Below, in pieces: positions 18,889 through 27,358 of a DNA stretch of 64,000 bases. Every line of letters begins with the position of its first letter. Positions within the stretch are counted from its first letter, which is position 1. The notes beneath the pieces were generated by a model, which did no database searches, was not told where the DNA came from, and was given only the letters and a program-made list of their open reading frames with translations. Made by a program: the position numbers and the translations under genes. The stretch covers positions 62,001-126,000 of the forward strand of contig NZ_WVHS01000006.1 of the NCBI RefSeq assembly GCF_009834915.1, read 5' to 3'. Source of the stretch: Hufsiella ginkgonis. Lineage in GTDB: Bacteria; Bacteroidota; Bacteroidia; Sphingobacteriales; Sphingobacteriaceae.

Positions 18889-19194
18889 CTAATCTCTTAA
18901 TTCGTCGATCTTTCCAGGATCGATCGTTTTATAATATTTATACACGTTCAATATGATCGCCAGCGCCACGGCCACGCCTGCTGCTGCAAGTACGATGGCA
19001 AAAAGCGCAAAAACCTGTCCGCCAAGCTTTGCTTTATCGTATTTGCTGAAAGCGACGAAATTAATCACCGCTGCGTTGATCATAAACTCGATACCGATAA
19101 GCACCTGGATGGCGTTTCGCCGGGTAAACACGGCATACAACCCGATGCAGAACAGCGCTGCGCTGATCAACAGGTAATGTTCCAATGGTATCAT
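18889..19194 (-). CDS. nuoK: NADH-quinone oxidoreductase subunit K
   Basis: A small three-helix membrane subunit of complex I; 101 residues is the family norm. It begins MIPLEHYLLISAALFCIGLY and carries the conserved glutamates in helix 2 (IGIEFMINAAVINFV) and helix 3. It overlaps nuoJ by four bases (ATGA), the usual translational coupling in this operon. Confidence 0.95.
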   Translation of the reverse strand: MIPLEHYLLISAALFCIGLYAVFTRRNAIQVLIGIEFMINAAVINFVAFSKYDKAKLGGQVFALFAIVLAAAGVAVALAIILNVYKYYKTIDPGKIDELRD

Positions 19195-19739
19195 GTGCTT
19201 TCCTTTCCTTTCCTTGCAAGATGAGCAGCGCCAATAAGTGCCATTAACAGGAAAACGGATGCCAGCTCGAATGGAAGCAGGTAATTGGTCATCAGCCGGA
19301 CGCCCAGCAGGTGGATGGTATTGTCGCCGGCGTTGAGCATACCAGCCGGGAACAACGACATACCAGACGGTGCGGCCAGTTGCAGGCCCTTAGTACTTAT
19401 TGCTAATACCGTGAATACGCCTGCCGCTACGATCCCCGCGGGAATATTGGTAAGCATAGATAATTTAGCAGCCGCAGGTTGGCGCAGGCTGTTTAACAGC
19501 TCTTTATTCGAAAGCATAAACGCAAACAACATCAGCACCAGCACACCGCCAACGTAAACGATCACCTGGGTTACCGCCACGAAATCGGCGAGCGAAAAAA
19601 CGTACAACCCGGCCAATGCAAACAGCGTTACAAAGAACAGGAACACAGATCTTACCAGGTTAGCGGTCAGCACCACCACCAGGGCAGAAATAACCACAAC
19701 ACCGGCCAGTATGTAACAGATCAGCTCTCCCGGGTTCAT
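19191..19739 (-). CDS. nuoJ: NADH-quinone oxidoreductase subunit J
   Basis: A five-helix membrane subunit of complex I at the junction to the antiporter subunits; 182 residues. The segment FVAVTQVIVYVGGVLVLMLFAFML is the diagnostic helix 3 of NuoJ with its pi-bulge glycine pair. It overlaps nuoI and nuoK by four bases at each end. Confidence 0.95.
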   Translation of the reverse strand: MNPGELICYILAGVVVISALVVVLTANLVRSVFLFFVTLFALAGLYVFSLADFVAVTQVIVYVGGVLVLMLFAFMLSNKELLNSLRQPAAAKLSMLTNIPAGIVAAGVFTVLAISTKGLQLAAPSGMSLFPAGMLNAGDNTIHLLGVRLMTNYLLPFELASVFLLMALIGAAHLARKGKEST

Positions 19740-20317
19740 GCCTGTCCTTTTTTTAGCGCCGCAGCCTTCGCGGCCTGGCGTTCTGCCTGCTGCTTCTCCA
19801 GCGCTTCCCGTTTTTCGTGGGCTTCTTCTGCCGTCATGTCCGAAAACTGGTAAATGAGGTCGTTCATATTGGTTACGGTTTTATCGTACTGGTCGGTCAT
19901 TACGATGCATTCCGTTGGACAAACTACCGTGCACAACCCGCAATACATACATTTAGCCATGTCGATATCGAACTTAGCGGCGTACAGCCGTTTGGTTGTT
20001 CCGTCGGAAGTCTGGCCGATCGCTTCTGTTGCTTTGATGCTTTCGATCTCGATACAGTCAACCGGGCATATTTTGGCGCAGAGGTCGCAAACAATGCAAT
20101 CGTCCATTTCTACATCCAGCTGGTACCTGCCCACCTCGGGCACCGGCAATTTCTGGTGCGGGTATTGTATGGTGGCGATCCCGTTCTTTTGATCGAAGTA
20201 ATTGGCGCTCTTAATGCCTACTACCTTCCGGCTCTCGCCAGCGGCAAATAAATGCCTGAGGGTAAGGGAGAGCCCTTTCCAGGAAGTACGAAAACCAGCG
20301 AATATCTTTCCTACCAT
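19736..20317 (-). CDS. nuoI: NADH-quinone oxidoreductase subunit I (2 x 4Fe-4S)
   Basis: A peripheral subunit of complex I that carries clusters N6a and N6b and passes electrons towards the quinone site. The two ferredoxin motifs are complete: CIVCDLCAKICP near residues 74-85 and CMYCGLCTVVCP near 124-135. Length 193 residues. It follows nuoH after 62 bases; that gap holds a GAGCT...AGCTC inverted repeat (20343-20369) related to other intergenic repeats in this window. Confidence 0.96.
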   Translation of the reverse strand: MVGKIFAGFRTSWKGLSLTLRHLFAAGESRKVVGIKSANYFDQKNGIATIQYPHQKLPVPEVGRYQLDVEMDDCIVCDLCAKICPVDCIEIESIKATEAIGQTSDGTTKRLYAAKFDIDMAKCMYCGLCTVVCPTECIVMTDQYDKTVTNMNDLIYQFSDMTAEEAHEKREALEKQQAERQAAKAAALKKGQA

Positions 20318-20379
20318 TTTTTATTCAACTACATCGCGCGCAGAGCTGTTGGCTGATGGCCGTTAGCTCCTATCGCGCT

Positions 20380-21450
20380 TCACATCACGGCCAGCCTCCA
20401 GATCCCCGAGATCAGCATACAGGCAAAAGCCACGGGCGTTAATATTTTCCAGCACAGGTTCATTAATTGATCTACGCGTAACCGCGGAAGTGTCCAGCGG
20501 ATCCATATCTGGGTCCCTACCAATATGATGGCTTTCATTACGATCCAGCAAATCCCCCAGGCCGTTCCGGTCGTCCAGTCGGCAAGCCGGGCCGGGCCGA
20601 TATTTGGCAGGGGTGTGTTCCATCCGCCGAGAAAAAGTAATGCGGCGATCATGCTCACCAGGAACATCATCGAATATTCAGCCAGGAAGAAGAACGCAAA
20701 GCGGATCCCCGAGTACTCGACGTGAAAACCGGCGACCAGCTCCGATTCCGCTTCCGGGATATCGAAAGGTGCACGGTTACACTCGGCTAGCGAGGCGATA
20801 AAATAGATCACGAATGCCACGATAAGGTGCGGCGCCTGGAAGATGTTCCATGCCAGGATCCCACCGGTATGATTTACCGTCCAGATGCCCAGGAACTTAA
20901 TGGGATGCGCGGCCAATATGCCTTGTTCTGCCGATACTTCCTGCAGGTCAAGGCTTTGGGAGATCATTACCGCGGCGATCACCGACACGCCGGCCGGGAT
21001 CTCGTACGACACGATCTGCGCCACCGAGCGCATCGAACCGAGTAATGCATATTTATTGTTGGAGCCCCATCCGGCCATTAATATGCCTACAGTCTCCACA
21101 GAAAGGATCGCAAATATGTAAAACACGCCCAGGTTCAGGGAGACGGGAACTACTCCCGGCGCCCATGGCAGCGTAGCAAAACCCATATAAACGGCCACAT
21201 AGATAATAATGGGCGCCAATGTAAAAAGCACCTTATCCGCCGCGGATGGAATGATAAACTCCTTATGAAGCATCTTCAAAATATCGGCAAAAGGCTGCAG
21301 CAACCCGAATTTCCCTGTTTCCATGGGTCCGAGCCGGTCCTGGATAAATGCAGAAACTTTGCGTTCTGCATATAGTGCTACCAATGCGAAAATAGCAGTA
21401 AAAGCAAAAAGCAGCGTGGCAACCAGCAGATATGTCAGGTAGAAGTTCAA
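20380..21450 (-). CDS. nuoH: NADH-quinone oxidoreductase subunit H
   Basis: The membrane subunit that builds the quinone channel together with NuoB/D; 356 residues, eight or so helices. Conserved loops are ERKVSAFIQDRLGP near residues 29-42 and the acidic loop ECNRAPFDIPEAESELVAGFH (split here around residues 224-244). The start codon is TTG at 21450: a stop lies a few codons upstream in frame, no ATG is available between it and the first helix, and the next methionine is too deep. It is the first gene of nuoHIJKLMN. No nuoA-G lies upstream; instead there is a repeat region and then a terminator of the ompH gene. Confidence 0.94.
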   Translation of the reverse strand: MNFYLTYLLVATLLFAFTAIFALVALYAERKVSAFIQDRLGPMETGKFGLLQPFADILKMLHKEFIIPSAADKVLFTLAPIIIYVAVYMGFATLPWAPGVVPVSLNLGVFYIFAILSVETVGILMAGWGSNNKYALLGSMRSVAQIVSYEIPAGVSVIAAVMISQSLDLQEVSAEQGILAAHPIKFLGIWTVNHTGGILAWNIFQAPHLIVAFVIYFIASLAECNRAPFDIPEAESELVAGFHVEYSGIRFAFFFLAEYSMMFLVSMIAALLFLGGWNTPLPNIGPARLADWTTGTAWGICWIVMKAIILVGTQIWIRWTLPRLRVDQLMNLCWKILTPVAFACMLISGIWRLAVM

Positions 21451-21463
21451 TGTTCCAAGTGCG

Positions 21464-21471
21464 CAAACTTA
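21464..21471 (-). promoter_or_regulatory. Bacteroidota -7 box driving nuoHIJKLMN
   Basis: Minus strand TAAGTTTG, a full match to TAnnTTTG, ending 13 bases before the TTG start of nuoH. The expected transcript would have a leader of only a few bases. A -33 TTG is not obvious. It supports nuoH being the first gene of its transcript. Confidence 0.4.
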
Positions 21472-21550
21472 ATCAATCAGCACGAAAATGATTAAAATTA
21501 ATCTATCTGTTATGATGATTTCCAATTGTGATCAAATTTATTGCGAGGGG

Positions 21551-21718
21551 CTTCGGCAGCTCCCGACAGCGACGTGTTTATACCACGAAGCCGCTGGTGT
21601 CATCCTGAGCTTGCCGAAGGAGGACGCTTCGGCAGGTTCCCGACAGCGACGTGTTTATACCACGAAGCCGCTGGTGTCATCCTGAGCTTGCCGAAGAAGG
21701 ACGCTTCAGCAGGCTCCT
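21551..21718. repeat. Tandem 76-77 bp intergenic repeat, two full copies and a partial third
   Basis: Copies start at 21551 and 21627 and a broken third at 21704. Each begins CTTCGGCA and near its end has GAGCTTGCCGAAG, the reverse complement of the start, so each unit can fold back on itself. The inner part (CGACAGCGACGTGTTTATAC and onward) is nearly identical between copies. The whole stretch 21451-21791 has no credible gene: it holds the nuoH promoter at one end, this array in the middle and the ompH terminator at the other. The ending resembles a short intergenic motif I recall from many bacterial genomes, so a REP-like element is likely. Confidence 0.85.
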
Positions 21719-21740
21719 CACCAAAAGACCGTCAGTTAAT

Positions 21741-21769
21741 AAAAAAGGCGGCCCGTAGATGGGGCCGCC
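21741..21769 (-). terminator. Rho-independent terminator of the bamA-ompH-ompH transcript
   Basis: On the minus strand: GGCGGCCCC, loop ATCTAC, GGGCCGCC, then a run of six T. It lies 22 bases after the stop of the last ompH gene. The strong GC stem and U tract make this the clearest terminator in the window. Confidence 0.9.
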
Positions 21770-21791
21770 GTAAAAATCGTTAACGCTGCGA

Positions 21792-22367
21792 TTACGGTTT
21801 CTTTGCAGAAGGCACCGTAGCAGTTGAAGGAGTTGCTGCAATGCCAAGTTTCGTTTTAACAGATGCGATAATGTCCTCGCCGCCGTCAAAATAAAGCAGC
21901 GACTGCTGCTGGGTATCGAAAACATAAGCGAACCCTTTTTCTTTCGCTACCGCTTTGATCGCGTCCTGTGCCTTATCATAAACCGGCTGATAAAGTTCTT
22001 CGCGTTTTTTCTTCAGCTCTTCATCGGCTTTGGTCGAAGCGTCCTGTATCCTTTTTTCCAGGTCCTGGATCTCGTTAGCCAATGTAGCAAGCTCTTTGTC
22101 GATCGATTCTGCGTTAGCCTGGCTCCTTGTTTTTGCTTTTTCCTGGTAGGTGGTTACTTTTTTCACCCTTTCGCCGTCCATCGTTTCAAGCTGAGTTTGT
22201 TTCTGCTTGTAAAATGTCTGGTAATTTGCATCCGCGGTTTTTATTTCGGGCATCGCCGCGAGAAGCTCCGCCGAATTAATGTGTGCAAATTTTTGCTGAG
22301 CATTCCCCTTATTTATTCCTAAGAATAACCCTGCCGCCACTACTCCTACTTTGATTAAATTTTTCAT
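21792..22367 (-). CDS. OmpH/Skp family periplasmic chaperone (downstream copy)
   Basis: A 191-residue secreted protein with a signal peptide ending near GNAQQ. The start of the mature chain, KFAHINSAELLAAMPE, fits the Skp core strand, followed by a long charged helical region (about 60-140, rich in K, E, Q) that forms the tentacles of Skp trimers. Skp holds unfolded outer-membrane proteins on their way to the Bam complex. It is the last gene of bamA-ompH-ompH, 34 bases after its paralogue, and is followed by a terminator. The C-terminal tail is a short Pro/Ala/Thr stretch. Confidence 0.9.
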   Translation of the reverse strand: MKNLIKVGVVAAGLFLGINKGNAQQKFAHINSAELLAAMPEIKTADANYQTFYKQKQTQLETMDGERVKKVTTYQEKAKTRSQANAESIDKELATLANEIQDLEKRIQDASTKADEELKKKREELYQPVYDKAQDAIKAVAKEKGFAYVFDTQQQSLLYFDGGEDIIASVKTKLGIAATPSTATVPSAKKP

Positions 22368-22401
22368 GTACTGTTTGAATTGTTTATTTGTATTGTTTTG
22401 C

Positions 22402-22941
22402 TTACTTACTTTCTATGAAGGTACCCGGTTTATACCCGAGCCTGGTGATCACATCATTGCTTACGTCCAGGCGCGGACTGATATATAACAGGGTAACCTC
22501 ACTATTTTTATCGATCACCATATCCAGCTGCCGGTTTTCGGCTACCGCCCGTACGGCTACGGCTACTTTATCCTGGATCGGTTTGATCAGCTTATTATTT
22601 TCTTTATACAGGTCGCCCTGGTAACCGAATTTCATGCTTTGAAAATCCTTGGCAGCTTTTTCTTTGTCGATGATCTCGTTCTCGCGGCGCTTGCGCATCT
22701 CGTCCGAAAGCAATACCTGGTCCGCCTGGTAAGCCTTGTAAAGCTTCTCGATCTCGGCAAAACGGGCATCTACGTCTTTTTGCCATTGTGCAGACAGCGC
22801 ATCCATCTGCTTTTTCGCGGAATTGTATTCCGGGATGTGTTTCAGAATGTATTCGGTATCAACATATGCAAAGCGCTGTGCAAACGACCCTGCCATGATC
22901 CCAAAGATAAATGCGATGGTTAAAAGAAATTTCTTCATCAT
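22402..22941 (-). CDS. OmpH/Skp family periplasmic chaperone (upstream copy)
   Basis: A 179-residue protein with a signal peptide (cut after GSFAQ) and the Skp start RFAYVDTEYILKHIPEY, then a long charged helical segment and a C-terminal strand. It differs clearly from the second copy 34 bases downstream, so the duplication is old. The start shares one base with the bamA stop (TAATG), which couples its translation to BamA, the machine it feeds. Confidence 0.92.
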   Translation of the reverse strand: MMKKFLLTIAFIFGIMAGSFAQRFAYVDTEYILKHIPEYNSAKKQMDALSAQWQKDVDARFAEIEKLYKAYQADQVLLSDEMRKRRENEIIDKEKAAKDFQSMKFGYQGDLYKENNKLIKPIQDKVAVAVRAVAENRQLDMVIDKNSEVTLLYISPRLDVSNDVITRLGYKPGTFIESK

Positions 22942-25499
22942 TAAAATCCTCCCATTTGTTGAGCGATACTGAAGGTAAGACGCTGCTGGCCGTTATCCTG
23001 CACCCCACGGATCTTGTCGAAGGGAATGCCATAGTCGATACCCAATAGGCCAAATATAGGAAGAAAAACCCTTGCTCCCACACCCGCGGTACGACGTACG
23101 TTGAATGGCGTAAAATCTTTGAACTTGTTCCAGGTATTGCCGCCTTCGGCAAATGCCAGCACGAACATGGTTGCCGATTGGCTTACCGTGATCGGGTAGC
23201 GAAGCTCCAGCATGTACTTGTTAAAGATCGGGCTGCCAGAGGCCTGCGCGATACCCACGTTGGAGCCTACGGGGATCACCGAGTTGTTGCTGTAACCGCG
23301 CATGGCGATCACCTCAGATCCCTGCAGGAAGTCGAATCCCTGCATACCGTCGCCGCCCAGTTTAAAGCGCTCGAATGCCGACTGGCCGACCGCCTTGTTA
23401 TAGATCCCCAGGAAACCGAACTGTGCCTGCGCCTTCAGCACCAGCTTACGCGATGGCGGACCGGCGATACCTACGAACCATTGCGACTCGAATTTCCATT
23501 TATGGTATTCGGTAAAGCGATATTTCTCCTTATCGGAAGCTGTTGCGTAGTTGGTGTTGTTCAGCAACGAGTAAGGAGGCGTAGCCTGTATGGTAAATTT
23601 GATGTTCGATCCCGAGGTGGGGTAGATCGGCGCATCCACCGAATTCCTGCTGATCTCCTGCGAAAGGTTAAAATTGTAAGATGTTCCGTTAGAGAACAGG
23701 AAGCCCGGGTAATTTTTCAATTTATACTGCTGCAGGTTAACCGCGTATGTTAACTGGAACAGGTCGTCTGGCCATTTCAAACGCTGGCCCAGGCTAAACG
23801 TGATCCCGTTCAGGCGGATGCGGTACAGCTGATCATCGGTATAACCGTAGTAATCGGCGTAATCGCTGTTAGAGCTTAACGAGGTGAACGCGCTGATGCC
23901 GAAGTAAACCGGTTTCTTTCCGCCGAGCCATGGCTCGGAAAAAGAGAAACTGTATGACTGGTATGATTTACCGTTCGTTTGACCGCGAATGCTCAGTTTC
24001 TGCCCGTCGCCTTTAGGAAGCGGTTTCCATTCCTTGAGGTTAAACAGGTTCCTGGCAGAGAAGTTGTTAAACGTAAGCCCCAGGGTACCGATAATACGGC
24101 CGCCGCCGAAACCGCCGGAAAGCTCGATCTGGTCGGAAGGCTTTTCAGCTACGGTATACTGGATATCTACCGTCCCGTCGTTATTCGGCATCGGCTTGAT
24201 GTCCATTTTTTGCTCATCGAAATTACCCAGCGAAACGATCTCGCGCTGCGTACGTACAACCAGTTCCTTATTAAAATATTGTCCCGGTTTGGTACGGATC
24301 TCACGCATGATCACCTTGTCGTTGGTGATCTCGTTGCCTTTTACCACCACGCGGTTAATGGTGTATTTCGGTCCTTCGTACATCCTGATCTCGAGGTCGA
24401 TGGTATCTCCTATGATGCGGGTCTGTACCGGGTCGACGCTGAAGGTCAGGTAGCCGTCATTCAGGTAGAGCGACGATACATCCTGACCGCTGGGGCTGCT
24501 TCTTAGTTTCTTTTCGAGTTTCTCTTCGCTGAAAACTTCACCCTTTTTAATTCCGAGGATCCGTTGAAGGACACTGTCGGCGTACTTTGCGTTACCAGCC
24601 CACTTAATGTCGCCAAAGTAATACTTGGGACCTTCATGAAGCTTAATATGGATATCTACCGTTTTGTCGTCGTGGCGCTTTACCGTATCATTAAGGATCT
24701 CTGCATCGCGATAGCCTTTGTCCTGCATTTTTGCGATCAGGCGCTCTTTATCTTCCTCGTATTTCTCGCGGTTAAATTTGCCGGAGCCGAAGATCTTGTA
24801 AAACGCACGCTGCTTGGTCTTCTTCATGTATTTGCGCAGCGCCGCAGTTTTCACCTCTTTATTCCCTTCGAAGGTAAGGTTCTGCACCTTGACCCGGTTC
24901 TTCCGGTCGACCGTTACATCCAGGATAATATTGTTGGCCTGGGTGGTATCTTTTACCTGTTTAATATCTACAGTAGTGTTTAAATAACCTTTATCATTGA
25001 AATGCTTGACGATAATATTCTGTACCGTATTTAATAAGTTCTCGTTAACGATCTTCCCGACTTTATCGTTCAGCTTATCACGCACCTCGTTTGTTTTTCC
25101 TTTGCTTAAGCCAAGCACATTGATCCTGGTGAGCCTTGGTCTTTCGGTAACGATCACATCAAAGAAAATAGAGTCTGCGCGGATCGCCCCGATCGCCAGC
25201 TGCACGTCGTCGAATAATCCCTGGGCCCAAAGATTTTTAATCGCGTTGGAAGTAGCCTCGCCGGGCACCATTACCCGGTCGCCCACGTTCAGTTTAGTGA
25301 TCTGGAGAAGGATATTTTTATCGAGGAACTGTATACCTACGAAGTTTACTGCGCCAATGATATATTCTTTGGGATTAAGGTAAGTTGGATCATCACCCTG
25401 CGTCTGCCTCGGGCGCATTCCACCGGACTGCGGCCGCATCTGCGCCATGCTGAACAGGCTGGAAATGAGCAGGAATAATGTTATAAAAAATCTATTCAT
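22941..25499 (-). CDS. bamA: Outer membrane protein assembly factor BamA
   Basis: An Omp85-family outer-membrane insertase of 852 residues: signal peptide to about residue 20, a Q/R-rich linker, five POTRA domains over roughly 45-440, and a C-terminal 16-strand barrel. Barrel signatures include GGFGGGRIIGTLGLTFNNF and SFSFSEPWLGGKK in the first strands, KLGGDGMQGFDFLQGSEVIAMRGY (Omp85 lid-loop region, in parts) and a terminal strand ending in phenylalanine (QQMGGF), the usual barrel C-terminal signal. It inserts beta-barrel proteins into the outer membrane. Downstream are two Skp chaperones, upstream UppS; this order is common in Bacteroidota. Confidence 0.96.
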   Translation of the reverse strand: MNRFFITLFLLISSLFSMAQMRPQSGGMRPRQTQGDDPTYLNPKEYIIGAVNFVGIQFLDKNILLQITKLNVGDRVMVPGEATSNAIKNLWAQGLFDDVQLAIGAIRADSIFFDVIVTERPRLTRINVLGLSKGKTNEVRDKLNDKVGKIVNENLLNTVQNIIVKHFNDKGYLNTTVDIKQVKDTTQANNIILDVTVDRKNRVKVQNLTFEGNKEVKTAALRKYMKKTKQRAFYKIFGSGKFNREKYEEDKERLIAKMQDKGYRDAEILNDTVKRHDDKTVDIHIKLHEGPKYYFGDIKWAGNAKYADSVLQRILGIKKGEVFSEEKLEKKLRSSPSGQDVSSLYLNDGYLTFSVDPVQTRIIGDTIDLEIRMYEGPKYTINRVVVKGNEITNDKVIMREIRTKPGQYFNKELVVRTQREIVSLGNFDEQKMDIKPMPNNDGTVDIQYTVAEKPSDQIELSGGFGGGRIIGTLGLTFNNFSARNLFNLKEWKPLPKGDGQKLSIRGQTNGKSYQSYSFSFSEPWLGGKKPVYFGISAFTSLSSNSDYADYYGYTDDQLYRIRLNGITFSLGQRLKWPDDLFQLTYAVNLQQYKLKNYPGFLFSNGTSYNFNLSQEISRNSVDAPIYPTSGSNIKFTIQATPPYSLLNNTNYATASDKEKYRFTEYHKWKFESQWFVGIAGPPSRKLVLKAQAQFGFLGIYNKAVGQSAFERFKLGGDGMQGFDFLQGSEVIAMRGYSNNSVIPVGSNVGIAQASGSPIFNKYMLELRYPITVSQSATMFVLAFAEGGNTWNKFKDFTPFNVRRTAGVGARVFLPIFGLLGIDYGIPFDKIRGVQDNGQQRLTFSIAQQMGGF

Positions 25500-25561
25500 C
25501 GAGTTTATTTATCGTGCTAAATTAACTTATACAGTTGTTAAAAAGTGTTAAACATTAAAAT

Positions 25562-26302
25562 TCATTGAACCTGCTCGCTGGTCAGGCCAAAGCGGCGTTC
25601 GCGTTTTTGGAAATCGATAATGGCTTCCTGCAGGTCGGTACGCCGGAAGTCGGGCCAGAGTTTTGAGGTAAAATACAGCTCGGCATAAGCGAGCTGCCAC
25701 AGGAGGTAGTTACTGACCCGGTGTTCGCCGCTGGTGCGGATCATGAGCTCGGGATCGGGCATATCCGCCGTGGTAAGCTGCGAAGCAAAGAGCTGCTCGT
25801 TGATATCTTCGGGTTGTATCGTTCCTTCCTTCACCTGCCTGGCCAATTTGGTTGCCGCCTGCGTAATTTCCCACCTCGAGCTGTAGCTCAGGGCGAGGGT
25901 AAGCGTACATGTTTTATTGTTGCTTGTTTTAGCGATCGCTTCTTCCAGCTCCCGGTAACATTTGGGTGGCAGTGATTTAAGGTCGCCGATAGCATTTAAA
26001 CGCACATCGTTCTCCATTAGTGTGCGGGTCTCCTTATTGATGGTCGACACCAGGAGCTCCATTAAGGCCGTCACTTCCAGTTTCGGGCGGTTCCAGTTCT
26101 CGGTAGAAAAGGCATATAGCGTCAGGTAAGGGATACCGATCTCCACGGCCCCTTCCACGGTATCGCGCACCGCTTTTACGCCGTTCTGATGCCCAAAAAT
26201 GCGAAATTTGCCTTTTTCCTTCGCCCAGCGGCCATTTCCGTCCATGATCACCGCCACGTGTTTTGGCAATCTCGCTTTATCTATTTGTTCAAGTAAACTC
26301 AT
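25562..26302 (-). CDS. uppS: Isoprenyl transferase (undecaprenyl diphosphate synthase)
   Basis: A cis-prenyltransferase that extends FPP with IPP to make the C55 lipid carrier for peptidoglycan and surface glycans. The 246-residue length is normal. Motifs: MDGNGRWAKEKG with the catalytic aspartate near residue 21, GHQNGVKAVRDTVEG, YAFSTENWNRP, and DPELMIRTSGEHRVSNYLLWQLAYAEL (in parts) near the C-terminus. Upstream of bamA and downstream of the DUF6089 gene on the same strand. A TACCTTTG box lies about 40 bases upstream. Confidence 0.96.
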   Translation of the reverse strand: MSLLEQIDKARLPKHVAVIMDGNGRWAKEKGKFRIFGHQNGVKAVRDTVEGAVEIGIPYLTLYAFSTENWNRPKLEVTALMELLVSTINKETRTLMENDVRLNAIGDLKSLPPKCYRELEEAIAKTSNNKTCTLTLALSYSSRWEITQAATKLARQVKEGTIQPEDINEQLFASQLTTADMPDPELMIRTSGEHRVSNYLLWQLAYAELYFTSKLWPDFRRTDLQEAIIDFQKRERRFGLTSEQVQ

Positions 26303-26343
26303 CGTTCTTCGGCACCAAAGCGGGAGACTTTGATTTCAACCGG

Positions 26344-26351
26344 CAAAGGTA
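26344..26351 (-). promoter_or_regulatory. Bacteroidota -7 box upstream of uppS
   Basis: Minus strand TACCTTTG (TAnnTTTG) ends 41 bases before the uppS ATG and lies downstream of the DUF6089 stop. It would allow uppS-bamA-ompH-ompH to be transcribed separately from the genes upstream. No -33 element is evident. Confidence 0.4.
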
Positions 26352-26415
26352 AGATTTAACCTGAATATTAGTAGGGAATAATGATCGCAGTTTGCCGCCA
26401 GCTTTCGGCAGCCAA

Positions 26416-27216
26416 TCAATCAACCACCGGGCATTTATTGGGAATGATCGTATACGTAAGACTAATCCCCATAAACATATAGGTATCGCGTTTACGAAAA
26501 TCGCCGCGCTGCGTGCCGTAAACGCCGGTATACACGCCGGTTTGCTCTCCTGAGCGATCAGAAAGGGCCACGGCGGTGGCATTGATCAGCAGGGATTTAT
26601 CCGGGTACCGCCCGCTTACGTCATCGAGGTAATCGGTGAAAGCCGTACGGTAGCCTATCTCGCCGATCAGGCTCCATTTACCTGCTACGTTATATTTAAC
26701 ACCGGCCCCGTAAGGCACGGATACAGCAGCCTTGCGGTAAGTGTCGTTTACGTTCTGCCCTTCCGTCCCGTAAAGGCTTAACTGGTAGGTGTTGCCGTCG
26801 TATTTTGTTTTCGGGTTAAAGGTCACCTGTCCCACGCCGGTAAACAGGTAAGGGGTGTACAGTTTGGAACTGAGCGAGGGCACGTACTTAAAGAAGTTAA
26901 ATTCCAGCTGCAGGCCGAACTCGGTAACCGGCGAAAAAAAGCTCAGGTTACGCTGGCGGTTCTGCGGATCGTCGGAAGCGGCATCATTCGCCCTGACCGT
27001 GCCGTGCATGATGTTCAGCTTCAACGCCCATACCGGGTTAAAGTTCCGCTTGATCTGTCCGCCAAAGGCGAGGTCTGTTGCCCGGTGTAACTTTACCGGG
27101 TTCAAATCCCCGGCATAGCCGGAACCGCCCATAAAGCCACCGACCTCCCAGGTTTGTGAGTAGGATCGGCCTGGGGTTAAAATAAGCAGGAGGAGGAAGA
27201 AGTGAAGTCTTTTCAA
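26416..27216 (-). CDS. DUF6089-type outer membrane beta-barrel protein
   Basis: A 266-residue protein with a signal peptide (cut after RSYSQ) and alternating strands rich in aromatic and glycine residues: TWEVGGFMGGSGYAGDLNP at the mature start, GAGVKYNVAGKWSLIGEIGYR near 175-195 and a final strand YMFMGISLTYTI. The tail NKCPVVD is short and polar. This matches the DUF6089 barrel family usually found between nadK and uppS in Bacteroidota. Its molecular role is unknown; location between the lipid-carrier synthase and BamA suggests envelope maintenance. Confidence 0.8.
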   Translation of the reverse strand: MKRLHFFLLLLILTPGRSYSQTWEVGGFMGGSGYAGDLNPVKLHRATDLAFGGQIKRNFNPVWALKLNIMHGTVRANDAASDDPQNRQRNLSFFSPVTEFGLQLEFNFFKYVPSLSSKLYTPYLFTGVGQVTFNPKTKYDGNTYQLSLYGTEGQNVNDTYRKAAVSVPYGAGVKYNVAGKWSLIGEIGYRTAFTDYLDDVSGRYPDKSLLINATAVALSDRSGEQTGVYTGVYGTQRGDFRKRDTYMFMGISLTYTIIPNKCPVVD

Positions 27217-27261
27217 ATCTGTTTCTTTTTGGAGTACAATTCAGGCGTGTGTAAGGGCTTG

Positions 27262-27343
27262 GGCGTTATACGTTCAAACGCCTGGCTGCACCGGTGAAAG
27301 AGGGATATGAACGTACAACGTCAAACGCCGAACGTATCACCCG
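27262..27343. repeat. Intergenic ACGT-type inverted repeat between the DUF6089 gene and nadK
   Basis: GGCGTTATACGTTC at 27262-27275 and GAACGTACAACGTC at 27309-27322 are inverted copies (12 of 14 matches), followed by further ACG units. The 12-mer ACGTACAACGTC (27311-27322) recurs exactly, reverse-complemented, at 32590-32601, and ACGTCAAACG (27318-27327) recurs at 32653-32662. Non-coding; probably a dispersed repeat family of this genome. Confidence 0.65.
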
Positions 27344-27358
27344 ATAACCTGGCAGGTA

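Noticed and set aside
23178-23753. A 191-codon plus-strand frame inside bamA
   Set aside because: Antisense to the BamA barrel, no domain likeness.
27088-27112. A T-arm-like string GGGTTCAAATCC that could suggest a tRNA
   Set aside because: It lies within the DUF6089 coding frame, its stem does not pair fully, and no acceptor, D-arm or anticodon arm surrounds it.
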